From the NCBI RefSeq assembly GCF_013408425.1, contig NZ_JACBYV010000001.1, positions 5,642,001 to 5,706,000 of the forward strand: DNA of 64,000 nt, read 5' to 3'. A model generated the notes under the pieces. That model worked only from the letters and a program-made list of their open reading frames with translations, searched no databases and was not told where the DNA came from. The translations under genes were made by a program, and so were the position numbers. Shown here one piece after another: positions 1 to 9,452 of the stretch. The first letter of the stretch is position 1. The number at the start of each line of letters is the position of its first letter. This stretch comes from Pseudomonas flavescens. GTDB lineage: Bacteria; Pseudomonadota; Gammaproteobacteria; Pseudomonadales; Pseudomonadaceae.

Positions 1-167
1 AAGACCTTTCCAACCACTTCCTGCGCAGCGAGTCGATCACCTCGATCGCCTACAAGTGGGGTTTCACCGACTCGGCGCACTTCAGCCGTGCCTTCAAGAA
101 GCACTTCCAGTTGTCGCCCAAGGAATATCGCGCCATGGCGCTGATGGAGACTGCAGGCGTCGCCTGA
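1..167 (+). CDS. AraC-family transcriptional regulator, C-terminal end only
   Basis: The frame is open from the left edge (first whole codon at base 3) to the TGA at 165-167, so only the last 54 residues are seen. They carry the second helix-turn-helix of an AraC/XylS DNA-binding domain: AYKWGFTDSAHFSRAFKKHF followed by SPKEYR, which is the family signature. The effector-binding domain lies outside the window, so the signal cannot be inferred. The gene converges on the SDR gene at 212-979, so it may or may not control the minus-strand cluster that follows. Confidence 0.9.
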   Translation, partial: DLSNHFLRSESITSIAYKWGFTDSAHFSRAFKKHFQLSPKEYRAMALMETAGVA

Positions 168-211
168 AGCCGCCACCGCGTATCCGACGCTCGGCGGATA
201 CGCGGCTGGCA

Positions 212-979
212 TCATGCGCAAAGGGTCGCCAGGGTTTCCGGCAAGGTAGCGCCGCCATCGACGATGATGGTCTGCCCGGTGATATAGCGCGCAGCGTCCG
301 AGGCGAGAAACAGCATGGCGCCGGCGATGTCCTCCGGCTCGCCCAGGCGCCCCAGTGGAACCGCCGCAGCGATACGGGCGGCGAGTTGGGCGTCGCCCAG
401 ATTATCCATCGCCGGGGTACGGATCATGCCCGGCTCGACACCATTGACCCTCACACCCTGCTTGGCCAGCTCCAGAGCGGCGCTGCGGATGAAGCCGTTG
501 ACCCCAGCCTTGGAGGCGGCGTAATGGCTGAGCCCGGGATAGGCCACGCGGGGGCCGGTCACCGATGAGGTGACCAGTACGCAGCCGCTGCCTCGCTGGG
601 TGAACAGTGGCAGAGCGCCCTGGGTCAGCCAGAACAGCGCGCTGAGATTGACGGCCAGGGTGCGTTCCAGCGTTTGCGCATCGATATCGGCGAGTGCTGT
701 CAGCGGAAAGTAGCCTGCGTTATGTACCAGTATGTCGAGCTGCGCGAGGTTGCCCAGCAACTGCAGAGTCGCCTCGCGATCGACGAGATCGAGCCCGCGT
801 GCCGTGACGCTATGGCCCTCTGCGCCCAGGCGCTGCGCGACACGTTGTGCCGTCGGCAGATCGAGGTCGACGATCAGCACCTCGGCGCCAGCACGGGCGA
901 AGCCCTCGACGATGGCCGCGCCGATTCCCTGAGCGCCCCCGGTGACCAGTACGTGGCGCCCGCTGAAGTCATGATTCAT
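212..979 (-). CDS. SDR-family NAD(P)-dependent oxidoreductase (1)
   Basis: This is a 255-residue classical short-chain dehydrogenase/reductase. The Rossmann cofactor motif is VTGGAQGIGAA near residue 12, the NAG motif is HNAGY near residue 86, and the catalytic pair is YAASK near residue 152. The C-terminal TGQTIIVDGG is typical of the FabG-like branch. An acidic pair after beta-2 (IVDLDLP) suggests NAD(H) rather than NADP(H). The start codon overlaps the stop of the next upstream gene by 4 bp (ATGA), so the two dehydrogenases are translationally coupled. It is the last gene of the minus-strand cluster and its substrate is unknown. Confidence 0.88.
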   Translation of the reverse strand: MNHDFSGRHVLVTGGAQGIGAAIVEGFARAGAEVLIVDLDLPTAQRVAQRLGAEGHSVTARGLDLVDREATLQLLGNLAQLDILVHNAGYFPLTALADIDAQTLERTLAVNLSALFWLTQGALPLFTQRGSGCVLVTSSVTGPRVAYPGLSHYAASKAGVNGFIRSAALELAKQGVRVNGVEPGMIRTPAMDNLGDAQLAARIAAAVPLGRLGEPEDIAGAMLFLASDAARYITGQTIIVDGGATLPETLATLCA

Positions 980-1773
980 GTGGTGATCCCCATATTGGCG
1001 AAGGCGAGCGTCGGCACGTCGACGATGCTCGAGCCACCGTCGGCGACGATGCAGGCTCCGGTGATGATCGATGCCTGGTCGCTGATCAGGAAACGGCAGA
1101 CATTGGCGATTTCATCGGGTGTGGCAGGGCGTCGCAGCGGAACGTTGGCACACACGCGGGCATAGGCGGCATCCAGATCATCGCCATGGTGCTGCATCAG
1201 TGGCTGCATTTCCGCATCGGCCATCGGCGTGCGCACCCAGCCCGGGCAGACGCAGTTGACCCGAACGCCAACGGCGCCGTAATCGTTCGCCAGGGAGCGG
1301 TTGAGGCCGAGCAGCGCGTGCTTGGCCGTGGTGTAGCCGCAGACCTCGGGGCCTGCAGCGAGGGAGGCGATGGAACCCAGCAGCACGATGCCGCCGCGCC
1401 GCTCGATCAACAGGGGCAGGCACGCCCTGGCGCTATAGAAGGCGCTATCCAGGTTACTGCGCAGTGCCGCTTGCCAGGTCGCGTCGTCCGTATCGGTCAC
1501 ACTACCCAGACCGTGCCCGCCGGCGCAGGCCAGCAGGGCGTCGACACCGCCGAAGCGCTCGCGAATTCGTCCGATGAAGCCTGCCCAGGTTTCGCTGCTG
1601 GCCGCGTCGCCGACCAGCACCAGGCCACCGGTTTCCTCGGCGACCCGCTGCAGCGGCTCGGCGCGTCGGCCGATCAGAACCAGATTGGCGCCTTCGCCCG
1701 CCAACTGACGGGCGCAGGCTTCGCCTATCCCCGTGCCAGCTCCGGTGATGACGACGGTTCTAGTCATCGCCAT
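976..1773 (-). CDS. SDR-family NAD(P)-dependent oxidoreductase (2)
   Basis: This is a second classical SDR of 265 residues. The glycine motif is ITGAGTGIGEA near residue 9, the NAG-like motif is ACAGGHG near residue 82, and the catalytic Tyr/Lys is in CGYTTAKHA. The region after the active site reads VNCVCPGWVRTPM, as in 3-oxoacyl reductase-like members. The C terminus runs past the usual VADGG end by about 20 residues. It overlaps the MoaF-like gene by 14 bp at its start and SDR 1 by 4 bp at its end. Two coupled SDRs in one operon suggest successive alcohol or dihydrodiol oxidations, but the substrate cannot be read from the sequence. Confidence 0.88.
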   Translation of the reverse strand: MAMTRTVVITGAGTGIGEACARQLAGEGANLVLIGRRAEPLQRVAEETGGLVLVGDAASSETWAGFIGRIRERFGGVDALLACAGGHGLGSVTDTDDATWQAALRSNLDSAFYSARACLPLLIERRGGIVLLGSIASLAAGPEVCGYTTAKHALLGLNRSLANDYGAVGVRVNCVCPGWVRTPMADAEMQPLMQHHGDDLDAAYARVCANVPLRRPATPDEIANVCRFLISDQASIITGACIVADGGSSIVDVPTLAFANMGITT

Positions 1774-2581
1774 GCTCCGTGTGGTTGAGCAGGTCGCAAT
1801 AGGACGCTACCGGGAAATTGGACAGGGTCTCGAAGCCGTCACCGGCGTAGCCGAAGATCTTGCCGTCGCTGCGATGGTTCTTGAGGTCGATCATCACCAG
1901 GCCCAGAGTTGGGACGATCTTCTCGCGCCAGACGAACAGGTACAGCTCATCGGTGATCTTGTAGTAGTGACAGCGGTCGGTGTCGCACAGGCCCTGCTCG
2001 ACGCCTTTCAGGCACTGCCAGGCGTAGTAGTTCTGATTGAGGTAGATGTGTTCGTAGACCTCGGTCGGGCTGTAGCGATAACGGTTGCGGATGCCGACCA
2101 GTTCATCGGTTGGCGCATGCGGGCAGGCACCTTCGCGCCAGGGACGATCCAGCGTGCCATGGAAAAACGTCGCTTCGACGCTGGTCAGCGGTTTGCCAGC
2201 CAGCGCGCGGGCGTACAGCCCTTCACGGGTTTCGGTGGCGCTCGGCAGTTTGCCGATCACGGCGGTAAAGGACTGGCTGTGGGTATCCAGCACCAGGCTG
2301 ATCGACCAATCCTGACCCCGCTCGTTCTTGAGAAAGTCGACCAGATAGATGCCTGGGCGGATCGACGTGGCGCGGTAGCTGGCGCTGCCCGTGGAGTGGC
2401 CATCGGCGGCATGCCAGTGCAGTCGCTCGGCATCGAAGCGATGCGCGATCTCCCAGCCGTTGGCGAACAACAGCGTGAAGCTTTTGCCAGCCAGCTCGGC
2501 GAGGTTCGGCAGGATGAATGCTGCAGGGGCGAAACCGTCGGCCAGGGCGCCTACGGTGATCCAGTCGGATGTCGTGCTCAT
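1760..2581 (-). CDS. MoaF-like (calycin-fold) protein
   Basis: This is a 273-residue protein that I recognise as the MoaF family, with an N-terminal domain to about residue 120 and a C-terminal domain containing YHYY/ELYLFVWREK-type strands and GLVMIDLKNHRSDGKIFGY. The start at 2581 (MSTTSDW) was chosen because GGAAG lies upstream and because the residues that would precede it are unlike the family. Despite the historical name (molybdenum cofactor F), family members sit in monoamine or aromatic catabolic operons and have beta-barrel folds, so binding or turnover of a small hydrophobic ligand is more plausible than cofactor synthesis. It overlaps SDR 2 and lies 90 bp after the amidase gene. 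Confidence 0.72.
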   Translation of the reverse strand: MSTTSDWITVGALADGFAPAAFILPNLAELAGKSFTLLFANGWEIAHRFDAERLHWHAADGHSTGSASYRATSIRPGIYLVDFLKNERGQDWSISLVLDTHSQSFTAVIGKLPSATETREGLYARALAGKPLTSVEATFFHGTLDRPWREGACPHAPTDELVGIRNRYRYSPTEVYEHIYLNQNYYAWQCLKGVEQGLCDTDRCHYYKITDELYLFVWREKIVPTLGLVMIDLKNHRSDGKIFGYAGDGFETLSNFPVASYCDLLNHTEHGDD

Positions 2582-2671
2582 GATGATCTTCCAGTGGGTT
2601 GCGGGAAGTCCATGTTGCGTTGGCCGAGATGCGGCGGGTATCAACCGGATGGTTGATGCCCGCCACCTGTT

Positions 2672-4111
2672 TCAGCCGTGCAGCGCGTTGATCGGCGGCA
2701 CGCGTGCCGCCCAGGGTTGGGCCTGTTCGAGCTGTGCCGCCAGCGCGAGCAGGGTGCCCTCCTCGGCGAAGCGCGCGGCGAAATGCGAGCCGATGGGCAG
2801 ACCGTCCGGCGTCCAGTACAGCGGTACCGACATTGCCGGCTGGCCACTGGCATTGAACAGTGCGGTGAATGGCGAGTAACTGTGGAAGTGCTCGATCAGC
2901 GTGGCCAGATCGATACTCTCGTCGAAGACATCCAGGCTGCCGATCAGCGGTGGCTCGCGTGTCAGGGTAGGGGTCAGCACGATGTCGTAGTCGACGAAGA
3001 AGTGCGCCAGCCTGCGGCCAAGGGCGTGGATGCCTTCAACGGCGCTTGCATAGCGGGCACCGCTGACACCGCCCTTTTCACGCAGGATCACCCGCGTCCG
3101 CGGCTCCAGTTCCTCATTGACCACTGCCCGCCCACGCATCTCGCCGACCAGGTCGAGGTAGCTACGGGTACTGGCGCCGATCACGTCGAATACCTGATCG
3201 AGAAACTCCAGTGGCTCGACCGGCAGCACCGCCGGTTCTACATGGTGGCCCAGGGACTCGCACAGTCTTGCCGTATGGCGAACGGCGGCAAGCGCTTGCG
3301 GGCCGCTGCTCCAGGGCGCCAGGTTTTCCACCAGGGCGATGCGCAGTCGACGCCGTGGCCGGTGCAGACTGTCGACGAAGGGACCGTCCTGCCAGGGTGC
3401 AGCGTAAGGGGCACCCAGGTCGGCACCTGCCGTGATGTCGAGCAGCGCAGCGCTGTCGCGTACCGACAGGGTGATCGCATGGGGTGTGCCCATGCCGGCC
3501 CAGCCTTCGCCCACCAGCGGGCCGCTGGGCATGCGACCACGACTGGGCTTGAGGCCGAACACGCCGCAGCACGAAGCCGGTACCCGCAACGAACCACCAC
3601 CATCGTTGCCGTGGGCGAAGGGCACCACCCGTGCAGCCACCAGTGCCGCTGCGCCGCCACTGGAACCACCCGAGCTGTGTGCTGGATTCCAGGGGTTGCG
3701 GGTGGCGCCGAAGCGGGTCGACTCGGTGGTGTACGAAGTGCCGAATTCCGGCGATGTGGTGGTGCCGATGAACTGGCAGCCAGCCTCGCGCAGACGTCCC
3801 ACCACGGCGTCGTCCAGGCCCAGCCTGGATTCGCCGAGCGCCAGGGAGCCGTTGCTCATCCGCGCTTCGGCGAGTGGCGAAAAAAGGTCCTTGATCAGCG
3901 TCGGTACACCAGCGAGTGGCCCATCGACGGGAGCTGCGTTGCGGGCGCTGTCATAGAGCTTTTCGGCTACGGCATTGAGCTGCGGCTCGACCTTTTCCAG
4001 GCGGGAGATACTGGCTTCGAGCAGTTCGTTACGGCTAATTTCGCGATTGCCGATCAATTGCGCCAGGCCGGTGGCGTCGTGTCGATCCATGAGGGCGTGG
4101 ATGTCTTGCAT
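2672..4111 (-). CDS. Amidase-signature family hydrolase
   Basis: This 479-residue enzyme has the full amidase-signature triad: Lys in GVPTLIKDLF (about residue 74), the cis-Ser in HSSGGSSGG (about 150) and the nucleophilic Ser in DGGGSLRVPAS (about 174). Family members hydrolyse the C-N bond of amides. The start MQDIHALM at 4111 is preferred to an upstream ATG at 4153, whose extra 14 residues are not family-like. It lies between the MFS transporter (60 bp upstream) and the MoaF-like gene, so it may release an acid or amine from an imported amide. GatA and urea amidolyase are unlikely given the context, since there are no gatBC or carboxylase partners. Confidence 0.88.
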   Translation of the reverse strand: MQDIHALMDRHDATGLAQLIGNREISRNELLEASISRLEKVEPQLNAVAEKLYDSARNAAPVDGPLAGVPTLIKDLFSPLAEARMSNGSLALGESRLGLDDAVVGRLREAGCQFIGTTTSPEFGTSYTTESTRFGATRNPWNPAHSSGGSSGGAAALVAARVVPFAHGNDGGGSLRVPASCCGVFGLKPSRGRMPSGPLVGEGWAGMGTPHAITLSVRDSAALLDITAGADLGAPYAAPWQDGPFVDSLHRPRRRLRIALVENLAPWSSGPQALAAVRHTARLCESLGHHVEPAVLPVEPLEFLDQVFDVIGASTRSYLDLVGEMRGRAVVNEELEPRTRVILREKGGVSGARYASAVEGIHALGRRLAHFFVDYDIVLTPTLTREPPLIGSLDVFDESIDLATLIEHFHSYSPFTALFNASGQPAMSVPLYWTPDGLPIGSHFAARFAEEGTLLALAAQLEQAQPWAARVPPINALHG

Positions 4112-4171
4112 GGTGATCCTCGAACGATGATGGCCACCATGGGCAGTGCCCATGGTGGCGATGGAGGGTAT

Positions 4172-5401
4172 TCAGAGGTGAGTGCCGAGTGCGTCGTGGC
4201 GCGGCTTGAACAGGGCCGCCAAGGTCCATGCTGCGGCTGCCACCAGGCTGGCGATGGCCAGCCACTGGATGGCACTTCGCAGGTCGTGGCCGAAGCCGCC
4301 GAGCATGGCCACCACCAGCGGGCTGACGAACTGGCCGATGTACAGGCAGGCCGTGAAGATGCCCAGGCCCCGGCCGCGGGTACTGGCGCTCAGGGCGTTC
4401 ATGACCGGTGCCATGGCGTTGGGTACCAGCAAGCCTGCGCCGAGACCGTGGATGGTCACCGCCAGCAGAACCTCCTGGTAACTCTGCGCCCGCAACAGAA
4501 GCCACAGCCCCAGGGCCAGCAGCGTCAGCAGTAGAGCGTTGCAGCCGGCGATGCCCAGGGTTCTGCGCAGCACCGGCCAGGTCAGCGAGCCGCCCAGGGT
4601 TGCCAGCAGGCCGAGCCCGGCACAGGCACCGATCATCGTGCTGGAGGTGACGCCCATGCCGACCAGCAGAATGGGGGTCTGCACAGGCACGATGAAGTTG
4701 AGGATCATACCGCCGAGAACCAACAGATAACCGACCAGCAGGACGGGGATGGAGACCTGCTCATCTCCTTCGCGGGTGATGCTCGTGGTGGCTGTTCGCG
4801 ATGGTTCCCAAAGCACGCGGATCATCGCTGGAACCAGCAGCAGCGGTAGCAGGTAAAGGTAAAACGGCAGGCGCCAGGAGTGCTCGCCGAGTACGCCGCC
4901 GAGCACGAAGAACAGCGCGCCGACCAAACCGATGGTGACCACCTGCAGGTTGACGAAGCGCATGCGCTCCTCGCCACGCCAGTAGTCGGCGATCAGGGTC
5001 GCGCAGCAGGTCATGATCGCGGCCTCGGCGCAACCGAACAGCAGGCGTGCGCCGACGATGCTGGTCAGGTCGTTGAGCAGTGCCGGTACCACACCGAGCA
5101 CTGCGTACAGCAGCGTGGCGACCACCAGCAGTGCCTTGCGCCCGACCTTGTCGGCAAGCCAGCCGGCAAGTGGCGCGACGATGGCGATGGCCAGTGCCGG
5201 GCCGGTAACCGCCAGGGGAACCAGCAGGTCTGCACGTGGATCAACCGGGCCGAACTCGGCGCCGAGTTTGGGCAGAATCGGGGCGACCATTACCGCCCCC
5301 ATGATGGTCAGGCTGCTGCCCAGCAACAGCACAACCCCTTCACGACGACCGCTGGCCTGACGTGACGGCACCACCGCGGAAACGGATTGTTCTATGGACA
5401 T
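4172..5401 (-). CDS. MFS transporter
   Basis: This is a 409-residue inner-membrane transporter with about 12 hydrophobic segments. It has the MFS loop 2-3 motif GWLADKVGRKALLV near residue 83 and a central cytoplasmic loop around TATTSITREGDEQ. The N-terminal helix starts at GVVLLLGSSLTIMGAV. It is encoded only 10 bp after the outer-membrane protein gene, so the two probably provide outer- and inner-membrane passage for the same compound, feeding the amidase and dehydrogenases encoded downstream. The substrate cannot be inferred. Confidence 0.88.
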   Translation of the reverse strand: MSIEQSVSAVVPSRQASGRREGVVLLLGSSLTIMGAVMVAPILPKLGAEFGPVDPRADLLVPLAVTGPALAIAIVAPLAGWLADKVGRKALLVVATLLYAVLGVVPALLNDLTSIVGARLLFGCAEAAIMTCCATLIADYWRGEERMRFVNLQVVTIGLVGALFFVLGGVLGEHSWRLPFYLYLLPLLLVPAMIRVLWEPSRTATTSITREGDEQVSIPVLLVGYLLVLGGMILNFIVPVQTPILLVGMGVTSSTMIGACAGLGLLATLGGSLTWPVLRRTLGIAGCNALLLTLLALGLWLLLRAQSYQEVLLAVTIHGLGAGLLVPNAMAPVMNALSASTRGRGLGIFTACLYIGQFVSPLVVAMLGGFGHDLRSAIQWLAIASLVAAAAWTLAALFKPRHDALGTHL

Positions 5402-5411
5402 GGTGATGGCC

Positions 5412-6341
5412 TCAGAAACTGTGGGACATGCGCAGGGCGATGGTGTGGCCTTCGGCGCGGTTACGGGCGCCGAACTCCTTGTAGGCGTGCAGCCACACCG
5501 GCGGTAAGCCCGGTTTGAAGAAGCTCACAGCCGGGCCGACCGCCAGCACTCGTGCACGGTTGCCGTGATCCAGGTTGGGGCCGTCGTCGTCAGTCAGTTG
5601 ACGGTAGTAATAACCGCCAAGGCCGACCGTCCATGGGCCTACGTGCTGACCAACCGCGAACTCATGGCGGTACTCGACCCCATTGCGGTAGTCGGTGGCA
5701 TGGTTGCGGGTGTTGAAGTCCAGCTGGAAGCTGGAGGAGGCTTCGAAGCCGGTATCGCTGATCCAGGTGGCGTTGAGCAGTGGCGACACGGTCCAGTGAT
5801 TGAGGCCTGGCGATATCAGTCGATCTTCGTCGTAGTCACCGGTGGGGGCCTGGACCTGCAACTGGCTGTTGACGAACAGGTTGCGCGACAGGTTCCACTG
5901 CAGGATCAGCGGTATCACCTGCAGGTCCGCCTGGCGGAACACTTCCTCCTGAAAGCGCAAGGGGCCGAACGGCGTGTTGACCTTGAGGCGCGCGTCCATC
6001 TGGAAGAACGGCATCACCGCGCCGAAGCCGTATTGGGCGCCGAACAGCTGCTGGTCGGTCATGCGGATGTAGGCCAGACCGACCGACAGGACGTCCAGGG
6101 AAAAAGCGTTGTTGACCTTGTCGCCGTGACGATCCTTTTGAACGTTGGTCGAGTAGTACGCGGTGCGAATGCCCAATGTGCCGAACGGCGTGGCTGGCGG
6201 CGACATGCCAGCACCGAAATCGTAGACCCCGGCGGGAGTTGTGGGCGAGCCGTTCTCGGTGGCTTCTGCAGGTGTTGAGATAAGTAATGGAAATAGCAGC
6301 AAGCCTGATGCGATCAGCGGTGATTTTCTTTCTTTGTGCAT
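5412..6341 (-). CDS. Outer-membrane protein of the SphA / phenol-degradation MetA type
   Basis: This 309-residue protein has a cleavable signal peptide (SPLIASGLLLFPLLISTPAEA) followed by alternating beta-strand sequence, and ends in the outer-membrane signature MSHSF with a C-terminal Phe. The pattern YDFGAGMSPPATPFGTLGIR is typical of SphA / Phenol_MetA_deg proteins, which accompany aromatic or hydrophobic compound catabolic operons and are thought to let such compounds through the outer membrane. It is the first gene of the minus-strand structural cluster, 64 bp downstream of an AraC regulator on the same strand. A role in uptake is inference. Confidence 0.8.
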   Translation of the reverse strand: MHKERKSPLIASGLLLFPLLISTPAEATENGSPTTPAGVYDFGAGMSPPATPFGTLGIRTAYYSTNVQKDRHGDKVNNAFSLDVLSVGLAYIRMTDQQLFGAQYGFGAVMPFFQMDARLKVNTPFGPLRFQEEVFRQADLQVIPLILQWNLSRNLFVNSQLQVQAPTGDYDEDRLISPGLNHWTVSPLLNATWISDTGFEASSSFQLDFNTRNHATDYRNGVEYRHEFAVGQHVGPWTVGLGGYYYRQLTDDDGPNLDHGNRARVLAVGPAVSFFKPGLPPVWLHAYKEFGARNRAEGHTIALRMSHSF

Positions 6342-6405
6342 GGAAAACCCCTTTTCTTATGTTGGCTGGTACGGGCTCCAGCCTAGGGGCTCTCAATGGC
6401 GAGCG

Positions 6406-7416
6406 TTATCCGATTTCAGCACAGAAACCACGTGCCCGGCGCAGGGTGTCGGAAGGGCGTTCACCGAACAGTTGGCGGTAGTCCGTGGCGAAGCGGCTGA
6501 GGTGCCAGAAGCCCCAGTTCGCCGCTACTGCCTGCACCGAGTCGGTGCTGTTGCCCTGACGCAATTGGCGATGCACGGCGTTCAGCCGAAGTGCCCTCAG
6601 GTACGCCACCGGGTTGGTGCCCAGGGTTTCCTGAAAGCAGTACTGCAGCTTGCGTCGGCTGGCGCCAATCTGGTTGCACAACTCGAGAATGTTCAAGGGG
6701 CGGTCGCGGTTGGCCAGGGCGTAATCGCGGGCGCGGTCGACCATGCGCTTGCGGGCGCTGAGTGGCAGCGGGTGATCGTCTTCGCTGTCCATCAGTTCCA
6801 GCAGGTGCATCAGAATGGCATCGCGTATGGCGCCGCGGATGGTGATGTGATCGAGCAGCGCCGTGCCGTTGCCATACTGATCGAGCACGTCACCGAACAG
6901 GCGGACCAGCTCCTGCTGATTGGCGTCGCTGAGCAGTCGGTAGCATTTGGGCAAATGCTTCAAGTCGAGCTCGCGCTGCTGGCGCTGCAATGCCTCCTGC
7001 AGCGGCTGCTCGTCGATGGCGATGCAGATCAGATCCAGGCCGCCCGGTACGCGCAGCTCCGGCAGTTGCTCGGAGCGGGCCACCAGCAGGCTGGGTTGAT
7101 GGATCGAGTGGCCGGTGCAGTGAAAGTGCGGGTCTGCGCTTAGCGGCATGCTGAAGGTGATCGCACCGGGCCAGGCCGCACCATTCTTGACCATTGCCTG
7201 GCTGGCACGGTCGCGAATCAGCTGCATGCCACTGAGGTGGATCTCGGTCAGCTCACCATTGAATTGGCCGGCGCCGAGCTGGTCGTAGCGCAGCTGCCAG
7301 CCTTGCAGGCTCTGGGCATGCTCCTCGATGTCCTGGGTTTGCCGGTAGTGCACGAGGTTGTCTGCGATGGCAGCCACGGATCCGGGATTACTGCTGACGA
7401 CGGCATGACTGTGCAT
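6406..7416 (-). CDS. AraC-family regulator (cluster regulator)
   Basis: This 336-residue regulator has an N-terminal sensing domain and a C-terminal double helix-turn-helix from about residue 235: LNILELCNQIGASRRKLQYCF, then VQAVAANWGFWHLSRFATDYRQLFGERPSDTLRR. The layout and the GASRRKLQYCFQ motif resemble EutR-like and oxygenase-operon activators. The start MHSHAVVSS at 7416 is chosen over an ATG at 7464 because an AAAGGG sequence precedes it. It lies immediately upstream of, and in line with, the outer-membrane protein/MFS/amidase/MoaF/SDR genes and is therefore their likely local activator. Confidence 0.88.
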   Translation of the reverse strand: MHSHAVVSSNPGSVAAIADNLVHYRQTQDIEEHAQSLQGWQLRYDQLGAGQFNGELTEIHLSGMQLIRDRASQAMVKNGAAWPGAITFSMPLSADPHFHCTGHSIHQPSLLVARSEQLPELRVPGGLDLICIAIDEQPLQEALQRQQRELDLKHLPKCYRLLSDANQQELVRLFGDVLDQYGNGTALLDHITIRGAIRDAILMHLLELMDSEDDHPLPLSARKRMVDRARDYALANRDRPLNILELCNQIGASRRKLQYCFQETLGTNPVAYLRALRLNAVHRQLRQGNSTDSVQAVAANWGFWHLSRFATDYRQLFGERPSDTLRRARGFCAEIG

Positions 7417-7637
7417 TTTCGAAACCCTTTCACGACGACCGCTGATATTGCCGTGAACAGGCAATTTTCGTTCCTTCGGGCTGTTGAGGAGCGAGCTTTG
7501 CCGAAAACGGATAAAGCCCGCCAGCGCAGGGCTGTAGCCTGGCAGTCAGGGCCAAGAACAGTGGCAAGGCGGAACAAGCATCGGTGTCCGGCAGCGCGTA
7601 AGAAAGGGCTCGCCAATCACCCTGGGAGCGTCTCGTC

Positions 7638-9380
7638 ATGCTTAGAAGCTGGTTCAACAAACCGTCACCGCAGGACAGTGCGGTGCCTGTGATTGTTACC
7701 GAAGTACCACTTGCACCGCCGAGCGCGACACAGTGGCTGTCGCGGCGCCTACTGGAACTGCTGAGCAGTCTTACCGGCGCTGTCGCCACGGGCTTGGACA
7801 GCTCCCGTCAGGCTTGTATCGAAATTCACCGCAGGGGCCAGCAAATGGAGCACGCATTGGCCGACTCGGCCGGGCACATGAGCCAGAGCAGTGCGTTGGC
7901 CGAAGCCATGCAGCGGGCGTTGAGCGAACACCTGCAGCAGGTGGAGCGCGATATTCGTCAGCATCTGGATGACGTGGCCGTGCAGATCACCACCAAATCC
8001 GACGAGGTGATCACGGTGCTGAGCGACATTGGCGATATCGCCAAGCAGGTCAACCTGCTGGCGCTCAATGCGGCCATCGAGTCGGCCCGGGCCGGGGAGG
8101 CAGGGCGGGGGTTTGCAGTGGTTGCCGACGAGGTGCGCAAACTGGCGCAGCGCACTCTGCTCAGTGCCCGCGATGCGACCGAGCGCATGGACCTCAGTCA
8201 CCTGCAGAAACGCATGAACAGCGTGTCGTCCCATAGCCAGGGTAGCTTCGACCTGCTGACTCGCCGCCTGAACGATTCGCTGGGGCAGATGAACGCACTG
8301 TTCGCCACCGTCAGCGGTAACGTCGGAGGTCTGCAGCAGACCAACCGGGTTATTTTGGAAAGTGCCCCGCAGCTGGAGCAGCGGTTGGGCTACCTGCTGG
8401 GGCTTGCCGAGCGTGCCGCCAGTCTGGGGCGCGGCGCCGCACAGGTGCTGGCCAAGGATGCTGCGTTGCCGGAGCAAGGCCTGCAGCGGCTGCTTGCCGA
8501 GCAGCACATCGCCATCCGCCCCGATCAGGATCGCCTGGCCGACGTGCTCCAGCGTGGCCGCCTGCGGGTGGCCATCGAGCCACAGCTGGTCGGTTTGTCG
8601 TTTCGCCAGCGGCCTGGCGAACCGTTGCGTGGCATGGATGCCGATTACGTCAGAGCCTTCGCGCAGTGGCTCGGCGTCGAGGTGGAGTTCGTCGAGTATG
8701 GCTGGGAGCAGTGCATGTCGTTGCTGGCCTTTGGCCGTCGCCCGGCGGAGGCACCGGCCGACCTGATGTGGAGCGCGCTGCCTGCTTCGCCTGCTTTCGA
8801 GGATCTGGCGTTTTCCCGCCCCTACAGTTTCGCTCCGCTGATTCTCGCGCGCCGCAAGGGTGACGAGCGCATCGGCGGTCTGGCCGACCTGCAGGGGCGG
8901 GTGCTCGGTTGCGGAAACGATCCCGTGGCCCTGGAAACCCTGGCCCAGCTGGGTGTGCGCTGGCCCGCCAATCGCCACATGCCCGGTGGCCGTGTCGAGC
9001 TGGCCAATCTGATGGTGTTCTCCGATCAGACCCGTATCCATGACGCCCTGGCTGAAGGCGTGGTGGATGCCTTCACCGTCGAGCGGCCGATCTATCACTG
9101 GGCCGCTACCCATCGCCAGAGCCGCTGGTTCGGCAAGCTGGACATATTGCCGCAACCGCTTGGTGATCGACTTTGGTGCTACAGCGTCGGGGTGGCCAGG
9201 CGGGCGGAAAACGCCAGGTTGCTGGCCAAGGTCAATGAGTTCCTCGTGCAGTTCCAGGACAGTCCGCGGCGCAAGGAAATCGAAACCAACTGGCAGGGCG
9301 GAGCACTGACTCCACCCGCGGGCAGCTTCGAACTCAAAGGTGTTGTGGATGCCAGTGAGCTGGCCCGTCTACCGTGCTGA
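7638..9380 (+). CDS. Soluble methyl-accepting chemotaxis protein with C-terminal solute-binding domain
   Basis: This 580-residue protein has an unusual layout. Residues ~60-260 form a coiled-coil MCP signalling region with the conserved hairpin tip ([20 protein letters not shown], then [12 protein letters not shown], at ~140-172), which contacts CheA/CheW. From ~297 ([20 protein letters not shown]) to ~560 the sequence is a family-3 periplasmic solute-binding domain (SBP_bac_3; [32 protein letters not shown]). I see no signal peptide, no membrane-spanning segment and no HAMP domain, so the binding domain should be cytoplasmic, sensing an internal small solute such as an amino acid. This order reverses the usual sensor–membrane–signalling layout. 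It is divergent from the AraC gene. Confidence 0.85.
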   Translation: MLRSWFNKPSPQDSAVPVIVTEVPLAPPSATQWLSRRLLELLSSLTGAVATGLDSSRQACIEIHRRGQQMEHALADSAGHMSQSSALAEAMQRALSEHLQQVERDIRQHLDDVAVQITTKSDEVITVLSDIGDIAKQVNLLALNAAIESARAGEAGRGFAVVADEVRKLAQRTLLSARDATERMDLSHLQKRMNSVSSHSQGSFDLLTRRLNDSLGQMNALFATVSGNVGGLQQTNRVILESAPQLEQRLGYLLGLAERAASLGRGAAQVLAKDAALPEQGLQRLLAEQHIAIRPDQDRLADVLQRGRLRVAIEPQLVGLSFRQRPGEPLRGMDADYVRAFAQWLGVEVEFVEYGWEQCMSLLAFGRRPAEAPADLMWSALPASPAFEDLAFSRPYSFAPLILARRKGDERIGGLADLQGRVLGCGNDPVALETLAQLGVRWPANRHMPGGRVELANLMVFSDQTRIHDALAEGVVDAFTVERPIYHWAATHRQSRWFGKLDILPQPLGDRLWCYSVGVARRAENARLLAKVNEFLVQFQDSPRRKEIETNWQGGALTPPAGSFELKGVVDASELARLPC

Positions 9381-9452
9381 GAACGATCAGGCAGGCGACC
9401 CGAATCCGCGGCGCCTGCGACGGGTTAGGGCCCCGGCAGCCCAGGCCTGGTT

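Noticed and set aside
1760..2581. MoaF-like protein as a molybdenum cofactor enzyme
   Set aside because: No other moa or mob genes are near, and the family is found in catabolic operons; the name is historical.
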